From: Pseudomonadota bacterium | GTDB taxonomy: Bacteria > Pseudomonadota > Gammaproteobacteria > Xanthomonadales > Xanthomonadaceae | Assembly (NCBI GenBank): GCA_023438325.1 | Contig: JAEXRB010000026.1 | Coordinates: 1 to 15,047 of the forward strand | DNA: 15,047 bases | Direction of reading: 5' to 3' | In this document: positions 1-7,248 of the stretch, one piece after another | Layout of the letters: every line of letters begins with the position of its first letter | How positions within the stretch are numbered: the stretch's first letter is position 1 | The notes under the pieces: generated by a model | What the model was told of the DNA's origin: nothing | Database searches by the model: none | The model's input: the letters and a program-made list of their open reading frames with translations, nothing else | Translations under genes and position numbers: made by a program

Positions 1-1
1 C

Positions 2-559
2 CAGATGCCTTCCGGCAGCGGATTCGAAGTACTGGCCGATCTGGATACGGTGCCCGCCGTGGTGTTCACCACGGCTTACGACCACTACGCCTTGCAGGCT
101 TTCGAGGCCAACGCGCTGGATTACCTGCTCAAACCCGTCGATCCCGCCCGTCTGGCCGCTGCACTCGACAAGGCGCGCGGCCACGCTGCAACCGGCACGT
201 CTGCCGACCCCGTGCGCGAACGCCTCGCAGCCGAGGATCAAGTCTTCCTGCGTGAGGGCGAACGCTGCTGGTTCGTCGCCATCGGAGACATTTCCCGCAT
301 CGTGGTCGACGGCAATTACGCCCGCGTCAGCTTTGGCGGCCAATCCGCCCTCATCACCCGCAGCCTGTCCGCGCTCGAAGCCCGTCTTGACCCAGCCCTG
401 TTCTTCCGCGCCAATCGCAACACGCTGGTCAACCTCCGCCATATTCGTGCGGTGGAGCCTTCGATCGCCGAGGGCTACGTACTTCAACTGAGCGATGGCG
501 GCCGGGCGGAGGTATCGCGTCGTCAGGCACGGGAACTGCGGGAGCGGCTGGCACTTTGA
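2..559 (+). CDS. LytTR-family response regulator (5' truncated by window)
   Basis: This is the C-terminal part of a two-component response regulator of the LytR/AlgR type; the frame is open from base 2 and the true start lies outside the window. The first residues, QMPSGSGFEVL, look like the segment just after the phospho-acceptor aspartate of a receiver domain. VVFTTAYDHYALQAFEANALDYLLKPVD then gives the conserved Thr, the aromatic switch region and the Lys-Pro of the receiver's end. After a short linker a LytTR DNA-binding domain runs from about FLREGERCWFV to the C-terminus, including FFRANRNTLVNLRHI, the strongest family signature. Such proteins bind promoter DNA when phosphorylated by a partner kinase, which is probably encoded upstream but is not visible. 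Targets cannot be read from this window. The family call is confident; the specific pathway is unknown. Confidence 0.9.
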   Translation, partial: QMPSGSGFEVLADLDTVPAVVFTTAYDHYALQAFEANALDYLLKPVDPARLAAALDKARGHAATGTSADPVRERLAAEDQVFLREGERCWFVAIGDISRIVVDGNYARVSFGGQSALITRSLSALEARLDPALFFRANRNTLVNLRHIRAVEPSIAEGYVLQLSDGGRAEVSRRQARELRERLAL

Positions 560-603
560 GGCAAGCCTTGCGGATGCGGCCCCACAGCCCCGCCGCACGC
601 CGC

Positions 604-609
604 TACAAT
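604..609 (+). promoter_or_regulatory. Possible -10 element (TACAAT) upstream of kmo
   Basis: TACAAT lies 65 bases before the chosen kmo start in a GC-rich intergenic stretch of 115 bases, and is a good match to a sigma70 -10 box. I see no convincing -35 hexamer at 16-18 bases upstream, so this rests on one element. It would give kmo its own promoter, separate from the response-regulator gene. Confidence 0.35.
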
Positions 610-674
610 CGCGCGCCCTGCCGCCTTCTTCCATCGGGAAAGCCCTGCGCCATCCCGCACAGGACTCGATAGCC

Positions 675-2039
675 TTGACGCCCGATACTGCACCTTCCCC
701 ACACCTCACCCTCGTCGGCGCCGGCCTGGCGGGCGCTTTGCTTGGCCTGCTGCTGGCCCGGCGTGGCTGGCAGGTGGACATCTTCGAACGCCGGCCCGAT
801 CCGCGCGTGGCCGGCTACGAAGGCGGACGTTCGATCAACCTCGCCCTGGCCGAGCGCGGGCTGGATGCACTGCGCAGCGCGGGCCTTGAAAGCGAGGTGA
901 TGGCACAGGCGGTGATGATGCGCGGCCGCATGGTGCATTTCGAGGATGGCCGCACCCAGTTGCAGCACTACGGCCGCGACGACAGCGAGGTGATCTGGTC
1001 GGTGCATCGTGGCCGGCTGGTGATGACGATGCTCGATGCCGCCGAACAAGCCGGTGCACGCATCCATTTCAATCGCCGCCTGGAACGCATCGCGCACGAT
1101 ACGCGCACGCTGCACTTCATCGACGATCGCGACGGCAGCCGCCACGCCCACGCCTTCGCCACGCTGATCGGCAGCGATGGCGCCGGCTCCGCCGTGCGCG
1201 CATGGATGGCCTCGCAAACAACACTGGGCGAGCGTTTCGAATCACTGGGCCACGGCTACAAGGAACTCGAAATCCCGCCCGCGCCGGATGGTGGCTGGCG
1301 CATCGAGCCGAACGCGCTGCACATCTGGCCGCGCGGCGGACACATGTGCATCGCCCTGCCCAATACCGAACGCAGCTTCACCGTCACCTTGTTTCTGCCC
1401 AACACAGGCGAGCCGAGCTTTGCCACGGTGCGCGATGCCGATGCGGTGAAGGCGCTGTTCGCACGCGACTTCCCCGACGCACTGGCGCAAATGCCCACGC
1501 TGATGGAGGATTTTCTCGCCCATCCCACCGGCCTTCTGGCTACGCTGTATCTGGATCGCTGGCATCTAGGCGGCGAAGCGGTGCTGCTGGGCGATGCCGC
1601 GCATCCGATGGTGCCGTTCCACGGCCAGGGCATGAACTGCGCATTCGAAGATTGCGTGGCACTGGTGCGACATATCGATGCAGCATCGGATTTCGCCTCG
1701 GCCTTCGCCGCATTCGAAGCCGAACGCCGCCCCAATGCGCGCGCCATCCAGGACATGGCGCTGGAGAACTACATCGAAATGCGCGATCGGGTGGATGACG
1801 ATGACTATCTGATCCAGCGTGATCTCGAACGCCTGCTGGCCGAGCGCCATCCCGCACGCTTCATCCCGCGCTACTCGATGGTCACCTTCCGCACCATGCC
1901 TTACGCGGTGGCGCAGGAGCGCGGCCGCATCCAACGCGAGATCCTCGTCGCCGCCACGCGTGGGTTGGTGTCGCTGGATGCGGTGGACATGCAGGCGGTC
2001 GATGCGATGGTGACAGCACGCCTCGAACCTGTGGAATGA
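675..2039 (+). CDS. kmo: Kynurenine 3-monooxygenase
   Basis: FAD- and NADPH-dependent hydroxylase converting L-kynurenine to 3-hydroxykynurenine, a step of tryptophan breakdown and of quinolinate/NAD synthesis in some bacteria. The product is 454 residues, the usual bacterial size. The N-terminal FAD-binding Rossmann motif is LVGAGLAGALLGLLLARRG (residues 13-31) with acidic E38. GRSINLALAERG (51-62) is a family signature, and GDAAHPMVPFHGQGMN (306-321) is the second FAD motif. Arg85, Tyr99, Asn365 and Tyr400 fall where the Pseudomonas enzyme holds the kynurenine carboxylate (recalled, not aligned). I chose the TTG at 675 because AGGA lies 10 bases upstream and the protein then begins just before the FAD motif. 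The frame stays open back to 495, but that extension overlaps the previous gene and looks non-coding. No other kynurenine-pathway gene is in the window. Confidence 0.92.
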   Translation: MTPDTAPSPHLTLVGAGLAGALLGLLLARRGWQVDIFERRPDPRVAGYEGGRSINLALAERGLDALRSAGLESEVMAQAVMMRGRMVHFEDGRTQLQHYGRDDSEVIWSVHRGRLVMTMLDAAEQAGARIHFNRRLERIAHDTRTLHFIDDRDGSRHAHAFATLIGSDGAGSAVRAWMASQTTLGERFESLGHGYKELEIPPAPDGGWRIEPNALHIWPRGGHMCIALPNTERSFTVTLFLPNTGEPSFATVRDADAVKALFARDFPDALAQMPTLMEDFLAHPTGLLATLYLDRWHLGGEAVLLGDAAHPMVPFHGQGMNCAFEDCVALVRHIDAASDFASAFAAFEAERRPNARAIQDMALENYIEMRDRVDDDDYLIQRDLERLLAERHPARFIPRYSMVTFRTMPYAVAQERGRIQREILVAATRGLVSLDAVDMQAVDAMVTARLEPVE

Positions 2040-2082
2040 TCTGCGCCCAGCGTACTTTCCGCCCCATCGCCCGAGCCACGCC

Positions 2083-2439
2083 ATGCGCGACATCGCCCTG
2101 ACCATCCTGCTGCTCACCCTGAGCAACGTGTTCATGACGTTTGCCTGGTACGCGCATCTGAAAGAGCTGAACACAAAGCCATGGATCGTGGCGGCACTGT
2201 TGAGCTGGGGCGTGGCGCTTTTCGAATATCTCCTGCAGGTGCCGGCCAACCGCATCGGCTACGGCACGCTGTCGCTCGGGCAGCTCAAGATGTTGCAGGA
2301 AGTGATCACGCTCAGCGTGTTCGTGCCCTTCGCCTACTTCTACATGAAGGAGCCGCTGAAGCTCGATTACCTGTGGGCCGGGCTATGCCTTCTGGGTGCG
2401 GTGTACTTCATCTTCCGCAGCAAACTCGGCGCCCCCTGA
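2083..2439 (+). CDS. DUF486 family small membrane protein (DMT-like)
   Basis: A 118-residue integral inner-membrane protein with four predicted hydrophobic helices at about residues 4-22, 33-52, 68-88 and 95-112. Length, four-helix layout and the conserved stretch around EYLLQVPANRIGY (48-60), followed by GQLKMLQEVITL and FAYFYMKEPLK, match DUF486, a family distantly resembling half-size drug/metabolite transporters. Neither substrate nor transport activity is established for the family. It lies 43 bases downstream of kmo on the same strand and could be co-transcribed with it; I see no terminator or clear promoter between them. The ribosome-binding site is weak. Its stop codon directly abuts the stop of the convergent DUF2058 gene. 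Confidence 0.85.
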   Translation: MRDIALTILLLTLSNVFMTFAWYAHLKELNTKPWIVAALLSWGVALFEYLLQVPANRIGYGTLSLGQLKMLQEVITLSVFVPFAYFYMKEPLKLDYLWAGLCLLGAVYFIFRSKLGAP

Positions 2440-3048
2440 TCACCAGACCAGATCGTCCGGCACCTGAAACTTCGGGTCGGCGTAAACGTCGTCTTCGGGC
2501 GCGGCGTTCGGATCCACGCACAACGCCAGCGATCCGGCCAGGATGCGCTCGGCTTCCTGTGCATCGGCCACGGAAACGAGGTGATAACGTCCGGCCATCT
2601 GCACCACGGCCAGCTCGCCGGCATTGAGCGCCTTGAGTTGATCTGGGGTGACATGGATGCGCCGGATCTTGCCGCCGTATTCGAAATGGCGTGCGATCTC
2701 GGCGGCATCATCGTTGCGGCGCACACGGTTGAGCAGCTCGGTCAACTTGGCCTTGGCTTCGCGGCGCTGCTGCGCTTCTACCTGACGCTGGCGCTCGGCG
2801 GCGATGCGCTCGTCCTTTTCCTTCTGCGCACGGATCGCAAAAGCCTTGGCCAGGTCGATCTCGCCCTTGGGATGAGGCTTGCCCTTCCCGCTCGAAGGCT
2901 GGCCCTGCCGGGCGCGTGCATCCTGCGGCGTGCCATGGCTTCTGCCATGCGTCGGCCTGCCCTGCGGCGGTTTCGGCTTGCGCGATTCCTCGCGCGGTGC
3001 GGCCTTGAAGCCAAGACTCAGCAACTGGTCTTTCAGCGAATCACTCAT
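2440..3048 (-). CDS. DUF2058 family protein (YaiL-like)
   Basis: A 202-residue soluble, highly charged protein. The N-terminus MSDSLKDQLLSLGFK, the Lys/Arg-rich low-complexity linker (about residues 20-65), the Ala/Glu/Arg/Gln-rich probable coiled coil (about 68-110) and the compact C-terminal domain with GGKIRRIHVT and YHLVSVADAQEAERI are typical of DUF2058 proteins. These are annotated as nucleic-acid or nucleoprotein-associated with little direct evidence. I chose the start at 3048 because the family begins with this MSDSL-type sequence; the upstream extension (to 3123) overlaps slyX and reads as low-complexity shadow. It follows slyX on the same strand after a 10-base gap, so the two are probably one transcript. 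The function is not known. Confidence 0.87.
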   Translation of the reverse strand: MSDSLKDQLLSLGFKAAPREESRKPKPPQGRPTHGRSHGTPQDARARQGQPSSGKGKPHPKGEIDLAKAFAIRAQKEKDERIAAERQRQVEAQQRREAKAKLTELLNRVRRNDDAAEIARHFEYGGKIRRIHVTPDQLKALNAGELAVVQMAGRYHLVSVADAQEAERILAGSLALCVDPNAAPEDDVYADPKFQVPDDLVW

Positions 3049-3058
3049 TGATGACGGC

Positions 3059-3271
3059 TCAGTAATGCGGGGGCGGCGGCTCGCTGGCCGCGCCGGAAGA
3101 CGACAAGCCCGTGCGCAAGGCATCCAGATCGGCCGTGGCCTGCATCAAGGCAGAGCGCAGGGCATCAAGTTCCTGGCGCTGGCGGTGCACCAGATCGCCC
3201 AATTCGCCCAAGGTGTGTTCCTGGAAGGCAAGTCGGGTTTCGATTTCAATCAGTCGGGCATCGTCGGACAT
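3059..3271 (-). CDS. slyX: SlyX family protein
   Basis: A 70-residue protein made mainly of one amphipathic helix, likely a coiled coil, with the heptad-rich stretch LIEIETRLAFQEHTLGEL followed by VHRQRQELDALRSAL. It ends in the proline-rich tail SEPPPPHY, which is the family hallmark. SlyX proteins are short, widespread in proteobacteria and without an assigned molecular role. I chose the ATG at 3271, giving MSDDARLIEIE, because it matches the family start; the frame remains open further upstream, but that stretch is unlike SlyX. No strong Shine-Dalgarno sequence is visible. It is the first gene of a probable two-gene unit with the DUF2058 gene. Confidence 0.88.
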   Translation of the reverse strand: MSDDARLIEIETRLAFQEHTLGELGDLVHRQRQELDALRSALMQATADLDALRTGLSSSGAASEPPPPHY

Positions 3272-3360
3272 GGATGAAAGTTTACCTGTTGGGCGTCGTG
3301 CGGTCGCGATACAGCGGATTTCGGCGATGATGCCCATCCGATCGATTTCCGGCTTCGCAC

Positions 3361-3855
3361 ATGGATATCTCCATCCTGCTGTACATCCTCGGCGGCCTGC
3401 TCATCGCGGTGGGCCTGGCGGGCATCATCCTGCCGGCGTTGCCTGGTGTGCCGCTGATGTTCGCGGGCATGCTGGTCGTTGCCTGGGCGGAGGGATTCCA
3501 GCACATAGGGCCGGGGCTTCTGGTGATTCTCGGGCTTTTGATGGTGCTGTCGGTCGTCGTGGATTTCGTCGCGAACCTGTTGGGCGCTCAGCGCGCCGGC
3601 GCCAGCAAACTGGCCTTGCTCGGCGCAGCCATCGGCACCGTGGCCGGCCTGTTCTTCGGCATCATCGGGATCGTGTTCGGGCCGTTCATCGGTGCGGTGC
3701 TTGGTGAGCTTGCCCACAGCCGCCATGCAGGCACTGCGGCAAAAGTGGGCGCGGGCACATGGATCGGGCTATTGCTCGGAACCGCCGCCAAAATCGCCAT
3801 CGCGTTCATGATGCTGGGCATCTTCATCCTGGCACTGGTGCTGCAAAACGCATGA
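3361..3855 (+). CDS. DUF456 family membrane protein
   Basis: A 164-residue glycine-rich integral membrane protein. Hydrophobic segments lie at about residues 4-25, 29-43, 52-73, 84-118 (probably two passes) and 132-162. The N-terminal ILGGLLIAVGLAGIILPALPG and the internal GLFFGIIGIVFGPFIGAV with Gly-x-x-x-Gly spacing are characteristic of DUF456. No catalytic or metal-binding residues stand out and the family has no settled function. It is divergent from slyX across an 89-base spacer and convergent with ppsA. No good Shine-Dalgarno sequence precedes the ATG, but the next in-frame methionine would cut into the first helix, so this start is preferred. Confidence 0.85.
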   Translation: MDISILLYILGGLLIAVGLAGIILPALPGVPLMFAGMLVVAWAEGFQHIGPGLLVILGLLMVLSVVVDFVANLLGAQRAGASKLALLGAAIGTVAGLFFGIIGIVFGPFIGAVLGELAHSRHAGTAAKVGAGTWIGLLLGTAAKIAIAFMMLGIFILALVLQNA

Positions 3856-3879
3856 TGGCAGGCACCGGGCCTGCCATCA
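3853..3879. terminator. Perfect 11-bp hairpin between convergent DUF456 and ppsA genes
   Basis: TGATGGCAGGC, a five-base loop ACCGG, then GCCTGCCATCA form a perfect stem starting on the DUF456 stop codon. There is no T-run on the plus strand. On the minus strand (ppsA direction) a TTTT occurs a few bases past the stem. It may act as a weak bidirectional terminator or as an mRNA 3'-end stabiliser. The structure is seen directly; termination is inferred. Confidence 0.5.
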
Positions 3880-3905
3880 CCACGCCTGGCTAGCGACAAA
3901 CTGGC

Positions 3906-6278
3906 TCAGCCTGCTTTGGATTTCGCCAGTTTCAGCCAGGTATCGACCACGGTATCGGGATTGAGCGATACCGATTCGATCCCTTCTTCCATGAGCCACT
4001 GCGCCAGATCCGGATGGTCACTCGGCCCCTGGCCGCAGATGCCGACGTACTTGCCGCGGGCGCGCGCTGTCTTGATGGCCAGCGACAGCAGCTTCTTGAC
4101 CGCCGGATCACGTTCATCAAACAGGTGCGCGACGATGGAAGAATCACGGTCCAGCCCCAGGGTGAGCTGGGTGAGATCGTTGGAGCCGATGGAGAAGCCA
4201 TCGAATATGTCGAGGAACTCGTCCGCCAGCAAGGCGTTGGACGGCACCTCGCACATCATGATGATCTTCAGCCCGCCCTCGCCCTGCTTGAGCCCATTCT
4301 TGGCGAGCACTTCAACCACCTTGCGGCCTTCCTCCAGCGTGCGCACGAACGGAATCATCACCCACAGGTTGGTGAGGCCCATCTCGTTGCGCACTTTGAG
4401 CACGGCACGGCATTCCAGTGCGAACGCCTCGGAGAAAGAGGGATCGACGTAGCGGCTCGCACCGCGGAAACCGATCATCGGGTTCTCTTCGTGCGGCTCG
4501 TAATTCGAGCCACCGATGAGGTTTGCGTACTCGTTCGATTTGAAGTCCGACAAGCGCACGATCACCGGATTGGGCGCCACGGAAGCCGTCAGCGTGGCAA
4601 TGCCTTCAGCCAGACGATCCACGTAGAACGCCACCGGATCGCCATAGCCGGCGATGCGCTCGTCGATGCGTCGCTTGGTTTCGGCATCCTGACGGCCATA
4701 TTCGAGCAGCGCCTTCGGATGCACGCCGATGTGCGAGGCGATGATCATTTCCAGCCGCGCCAGGCCGATGCCGGCATTGGGCAACTGGCCGAAATCGAAC
4801 GCACGCTCGGGATTGGCGACGTTCATCATGATCTTCAGCGGTGCCGGCGGCATGTTGTCCAGATCGGTGGTGGTGCGCTCGAACGCCAATGCGCCGGCAT
4901 AGATGTAACCGGTATCGCCTTCGGCGCAACTCACCGTCACCGGCTCGCCATCCTTGATGTTTTCCAGCGCATTGCCGGTGCCGACCACGGCCGGAACGCC
5001 CAGTTCGCGCGCGATGATCGCGGCGTGACAGGTTCGACCACCGCGATTGGTGACGATGGCGGCAGAGCGCTTCATCACAGGCTCCCAATCCGGATCGGTC
5101 ATGTCGGCCACCAGCACGTCGCCCGGCTGCACGCGGCTCATGTCATCGAGCGTACGCACCACGCGTGCCACGCCACTGCCGATCTTCTGCCCGATGGCGC
5201 GGCCTTCGGACAACACCGGGCCGCGTTCGGTCAGTGTGTAGCGTTCGATCTGGGTGGCGCGGGCGCGCGACTTCACCGTTTCCGGTCGCGCCTGAAGGAT
5301 GTAGAGCTTGCCGGTGATGCCGTCCTTGCCCCATTCCACATCCATCGGGCGGCCGTAGTGGCGCTCGATGATGAGGGCCTGGCGCGACAACTCGTGCACG
5401 TCCTCATCAGACAAGGAGAAGCGCGCGCGCAGGTCGGCCGGGGTGTCTTCCGTGCGCACGCGCTCGCCGGGAACCGTCGAATACACCATGCGAAGCTGCT
5501 TGGCACCCAACGAACGTCGCAGGATCGCATGCTTGCCGGCCTGAAGCGTGGGCTTGTACACGTAGAACTCGTCCGGGTTCACCGCGCCCTGCACCACCAT
5601 CTCGCCCAAGCCATAGCTGGCCGTGACGAAGACCACGTCGCGGAAGCCTGATTCGGTGTCGAGCGTGAACAACACGCCGGAGGAACCCACATCCGAGCGC
5701 ACCATCAGCTGCACGCCGGCAGAGAGGAACACGTCCTCATGCTTGAAGCCATGATGCACGCGATAGGCGATGGCACGATCGTTGTAGAGGCTGGCAAACA
5801 CCTCCTTGACCTTGTGCACCACGTCATCGGCGCCGGTGACATTGAGGAAGGTTTCCTGCTGGCCGGCGAAACTGGCATCGGGCAGATCTTCAGCCGTTGC
5901 GGAAGAGCGCACCGCCACAGCGACATCCACGCCGCCGCTCTCGGCGCAAAGCGTGGCGTAGGCATCGCGGATGGCGGCATCCAGCGCCGGTTGCAGCGGC
6001 GCGTCGATCACCCAGCCTCGGATTTCCCCACCGGCCTTGACCAGGGCGGCGACATCTTCCACATCCAACCCGTCCAGACGCTCGAAGATGCGCTTTTCCA
6101 GATTGTTGTGGGCGATGAATTGGCGGAAAGCGTCTGCCGTAGTGGCGTAGCCGCCAGGCACCGAGACTCCGAGCTTGGCGAGGTTTCCGATCATTTCACC
6201 GAGCGAGGAGTTCTTGCCTCCTACTTGGGAAAGATCGGTCAGACGCAGCTCATGCAACCACAAAACATGCGAGATCAC
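3906..6278 (-). CDS. ppsA: Phosphoenolpyruvate synthase
   Basis: Converts pyruvate, ATP and water to PEP, AMP and phosphate, the entry step to gluconeogenesis from pyruvate or lactate. At 790 residues it matches the usual length (792 in E. coli). The N-terminal ATP-binding domain shows QVGGKNSSLGEMI (18-30) and VRSSATAEDLPDASFAGQQE (123-142). The swivelling phosphohistidine domain carries GGRTCHAAIIARELGVPAVV (413-432) with catalytic His418 and Thr416, the residue type modified by PpsR. The C-terminal PEP-binding barrel includes SIGSNDLTQLTLGLDRDS and CGQGPSD with catalytic-type Cys749. I chose the GTG at 6278 because GGAG sits seven bases upstream and MISHVLWLHEL aligns with the E. coli start region. 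An upstream in-frame extension to 6422 overlaps ppsR and is rejected. The divergent ppsR neighbour supports the call. Confidence 0.97.
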   Translation of the reverse strand: MISHVLWLHELRLTDLSQVGGKNSSLGEMIGNLAKLGVSVPGGYATTADAFRQFIAHNNLEKRIFERLDGLDVEDVAALVKAGGEIRGWVIDAPLQPALDAAIRDAYATLCAESGGVDVAVAVRSSATAEDLPDASFAGQQETFLNVTGADDVVHKVKEVFASLYNDRAIAYRVHHGFKHEDVFLSAGVQLMVRSDVGSSGVLFTLDTESGFRDVVFVTASYGLGEMVVQGAVNPDEFYVYKPTLQAGKHAILRRSLGAKQLRMVYSTVPGERVRTEDTPADLRARFSLSDEDVHELSRQALIIERHYGRPMDVEWGKDGITGKLYILQARPETVKSRARATQIERYTLTERGPVLSEGRAIGQKIGSGVARVVRTLDDMSRVQPGDVLVADMTDPDWEPVMKRSAAIVTNRGGRTCHAAIIARELGVPAVVGTGNALENIKDGEPVTVSCAEGDTGYIYAGALAFERTTTDLDNMPPAPLKIMMNVANPERAFDFGQLPNAGIGLARLEMIIASHIGVHPKALLEYGRQDAETKRRIDERIAGYGDPVAFYVDRLAEGIATLTASVAPNPVIVRLSDFKSNEYANLIGGSNYEPHEENPMIGFRGASRYVDPSFSEAFALECRAVLKVRNEMGLTNLWVMIPFVRTLEEGRKVVEVLAKNGLKQGEGGLKIIMMCEVPSNALLADEFLDIFDGFSIGSNDLTQLTLGLDRDSSIVAHLFDERDPAVKKLLSLAIKTARARGKYVGICGQGPSDHPDLAQWLMEEGIESVSLNPDTVVDTWLKLAKSKAG

Positions 6279-6285
6279 TCGGCGG

Positions 6286-6289
6286 CTCC
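6286..6289 (-). promoter_or_regulatory. Ribosome binding site fixing the ppsA GTG start
   Basis: GGAG on the minus strand, seven bases before the GTG at 6278. It decides between this start and longer open-frame options that would run into ppsR. Confidence 0.7.
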
Positions 6290-6322
6290 GGGATGTGAGG
6301 AAAAGAAAATGATGCAGCGCGG

Positions 6323-6352
6323 TATTTTGATGGCCCCGGCCTGACCTTACAA
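6323..6352 (-). promoter_or_regulatory. Candidate ppsA promoter
   Basis: On the minus strand TTGTAA (-35-like) and AAAATA (-10-like) are separated by 18 bases, about 45 bases upstream of the ppsA start. The match is moderate, but this AT-rich patch stands out in a GC-rich intergenic region of 131 bases shared with divergent ppsR. It is a sequence match only. Confidence 0.35.
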
Positions 6353-6397
6353 GCTCGTGGCCTGTCGTTGCGCTGGCTACACTGGGATCGATTTCAC

Positions 6398-6403
6398 AGA
6401 GGA
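6398..6403 (+). promoter_or_regulatory. Ribosome binding site for ppsR
   Basis: AGAGGA six bases before the ATG at 6410. It favours this start over an in-frame upstream start at 6368. Confidence 0.7.
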
Positions 6404-6409
6404 CTTCCA

Positions 6410-7231
6410 ATGGCACTTCCACGCCCCGTGTTCTACATCTCCGATGGCACCGGCATCACCGCCGAAACCATCGGCAACAGCGTGTTGACGCAGTTCCCCG
6501 ACGTGGCCTTCACCACCCAACGCATTCCTTTCGTCGATACCGAAGACAAAGCCCGGCACGCAGCGCAACGCATCCGCGAGAGCGGCGAGCGCACGGGGCT
6601 ACGCCCGATCGTCGTCAATACGGTGGTCGATGGCGCACTCACGGCGGCATTGGCCGAAAGCGGCGCGCTGATGATGGATGTGTTCGCCCCCTTCATCGGC
6701 CCGCTGGAAGCCGAGCTGGGCACATCGCGCCAATCCAAGGTAGGCCAGGCGCACGGCATCGTGGATTTCGCCCGCTACGAAACGCGCATCAATGCCACCA
6801 ATTACGCCCTCAGCCACGATGATGGCATCGATGTGCACTACGACGAGGCCGATGTGATCCTCGTGGGCGTCTCGCGCTCCGGCAAGACGCCTACCTGCCT
6901 GTATCTGGCCTTGCATTTCGGCGTAAGCGCCGCCAATTACCCGCTCACCGAGGAAGATCTGGAAAGTGACGAACTACCCAAGCGACTGCGTGCGCACCGG
7001 AAAAAGCTGTTCGGTCTGACCATCGATCCGATACGCCTCCAGCAGATCCGCCAGGCCCGCCGCCCCAACAGTCGCTACGCCACCATCGAGACCTGCCGGC
7101 GTGAAGTCCAATCGGCTGAAGCACTGTTCCGGCGTGAACGGCTGCCCTCGCTGAGCACCACCAACACATCCATCGAGGAGATCGCCAGCAAGGTGATGTC
7201 TCAACTGGATATCGACAAACATCTTTTCTGA
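6410..7231 (+). CDS. ppsR: PEP synthase regulatory protein (bifunctional kinase/pyrophosphorylase)
   Basis: DUF299 family enzyme that switches PEP synthase off by ADP-dependent phosphorylation of a threonine beside its catalytic histidine, and on again by phosphate-dependent removal. The product is 273 residues, the normal length. The N-terminus VFYISDGTGITAETIGNSVL (7-26) and the P-loop-like GVSRSGKTPTCLYLA (153-167) are the two family signatures. The C-terminal part has FGLTIDP and RYATIETCRRE. I chose the ATG at 6410 because AGAGGA sits six bases upstream and the protein then begins MALPRPVFYISDGTG. It is divergent from ppsA, its presumed target, whose Thr416-Cys-His418 motif is intact. 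A DUF1249 gene follows 17 bases downstream and is probably co-transcribed. Confidence 0.95.
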   Translation: MALPRPVFYISDGTGITAETIGNSVLTQFPDVAFTTQRIPFVDTEDKARHAAQRIRESGERTGLRPIVVNTVVDGALTAALAESGALMMDVFAPFIGPLEAELGTSRQSKVGQAHGIVDFARYETRINATNYALSHDDGIDVHYDEADVILVGVSRSGKTPTCLYLALHFGVSAANYPLTEEDLESDELPKRLRAHRKKLFGLTIDPIRLQQIRQARRPNSRYATIETCRREVQSAEALFRRERLPSLSTTNTSIEEIASKVMSQLDIDKHLF

Positions 7232-7248
7232 CCCATGGCTCCACCCTG

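Noticed and set aside
495..674. 60-residue N-terminal extension of kynurenine 3-monooxygenase
   Set aside because: It overlaps the response-regulator gene and contains a promoter-like TACAAT; family members begin just before the FAD motif.
4014..5651. 545-residue plus-strand open frame inside ppsA
   Set aside because: Antisense shadow of a long GC-rich gene; His/Arg/Ala-rich composition and no recognisable domain.
6279..6422. 48-residue N-terminal extension of PpsA
   Set aside because: It would overlap the ppsR start and its ribosome-binding site. The GTG at 6278 has a good GGAG and gives the normal family length.
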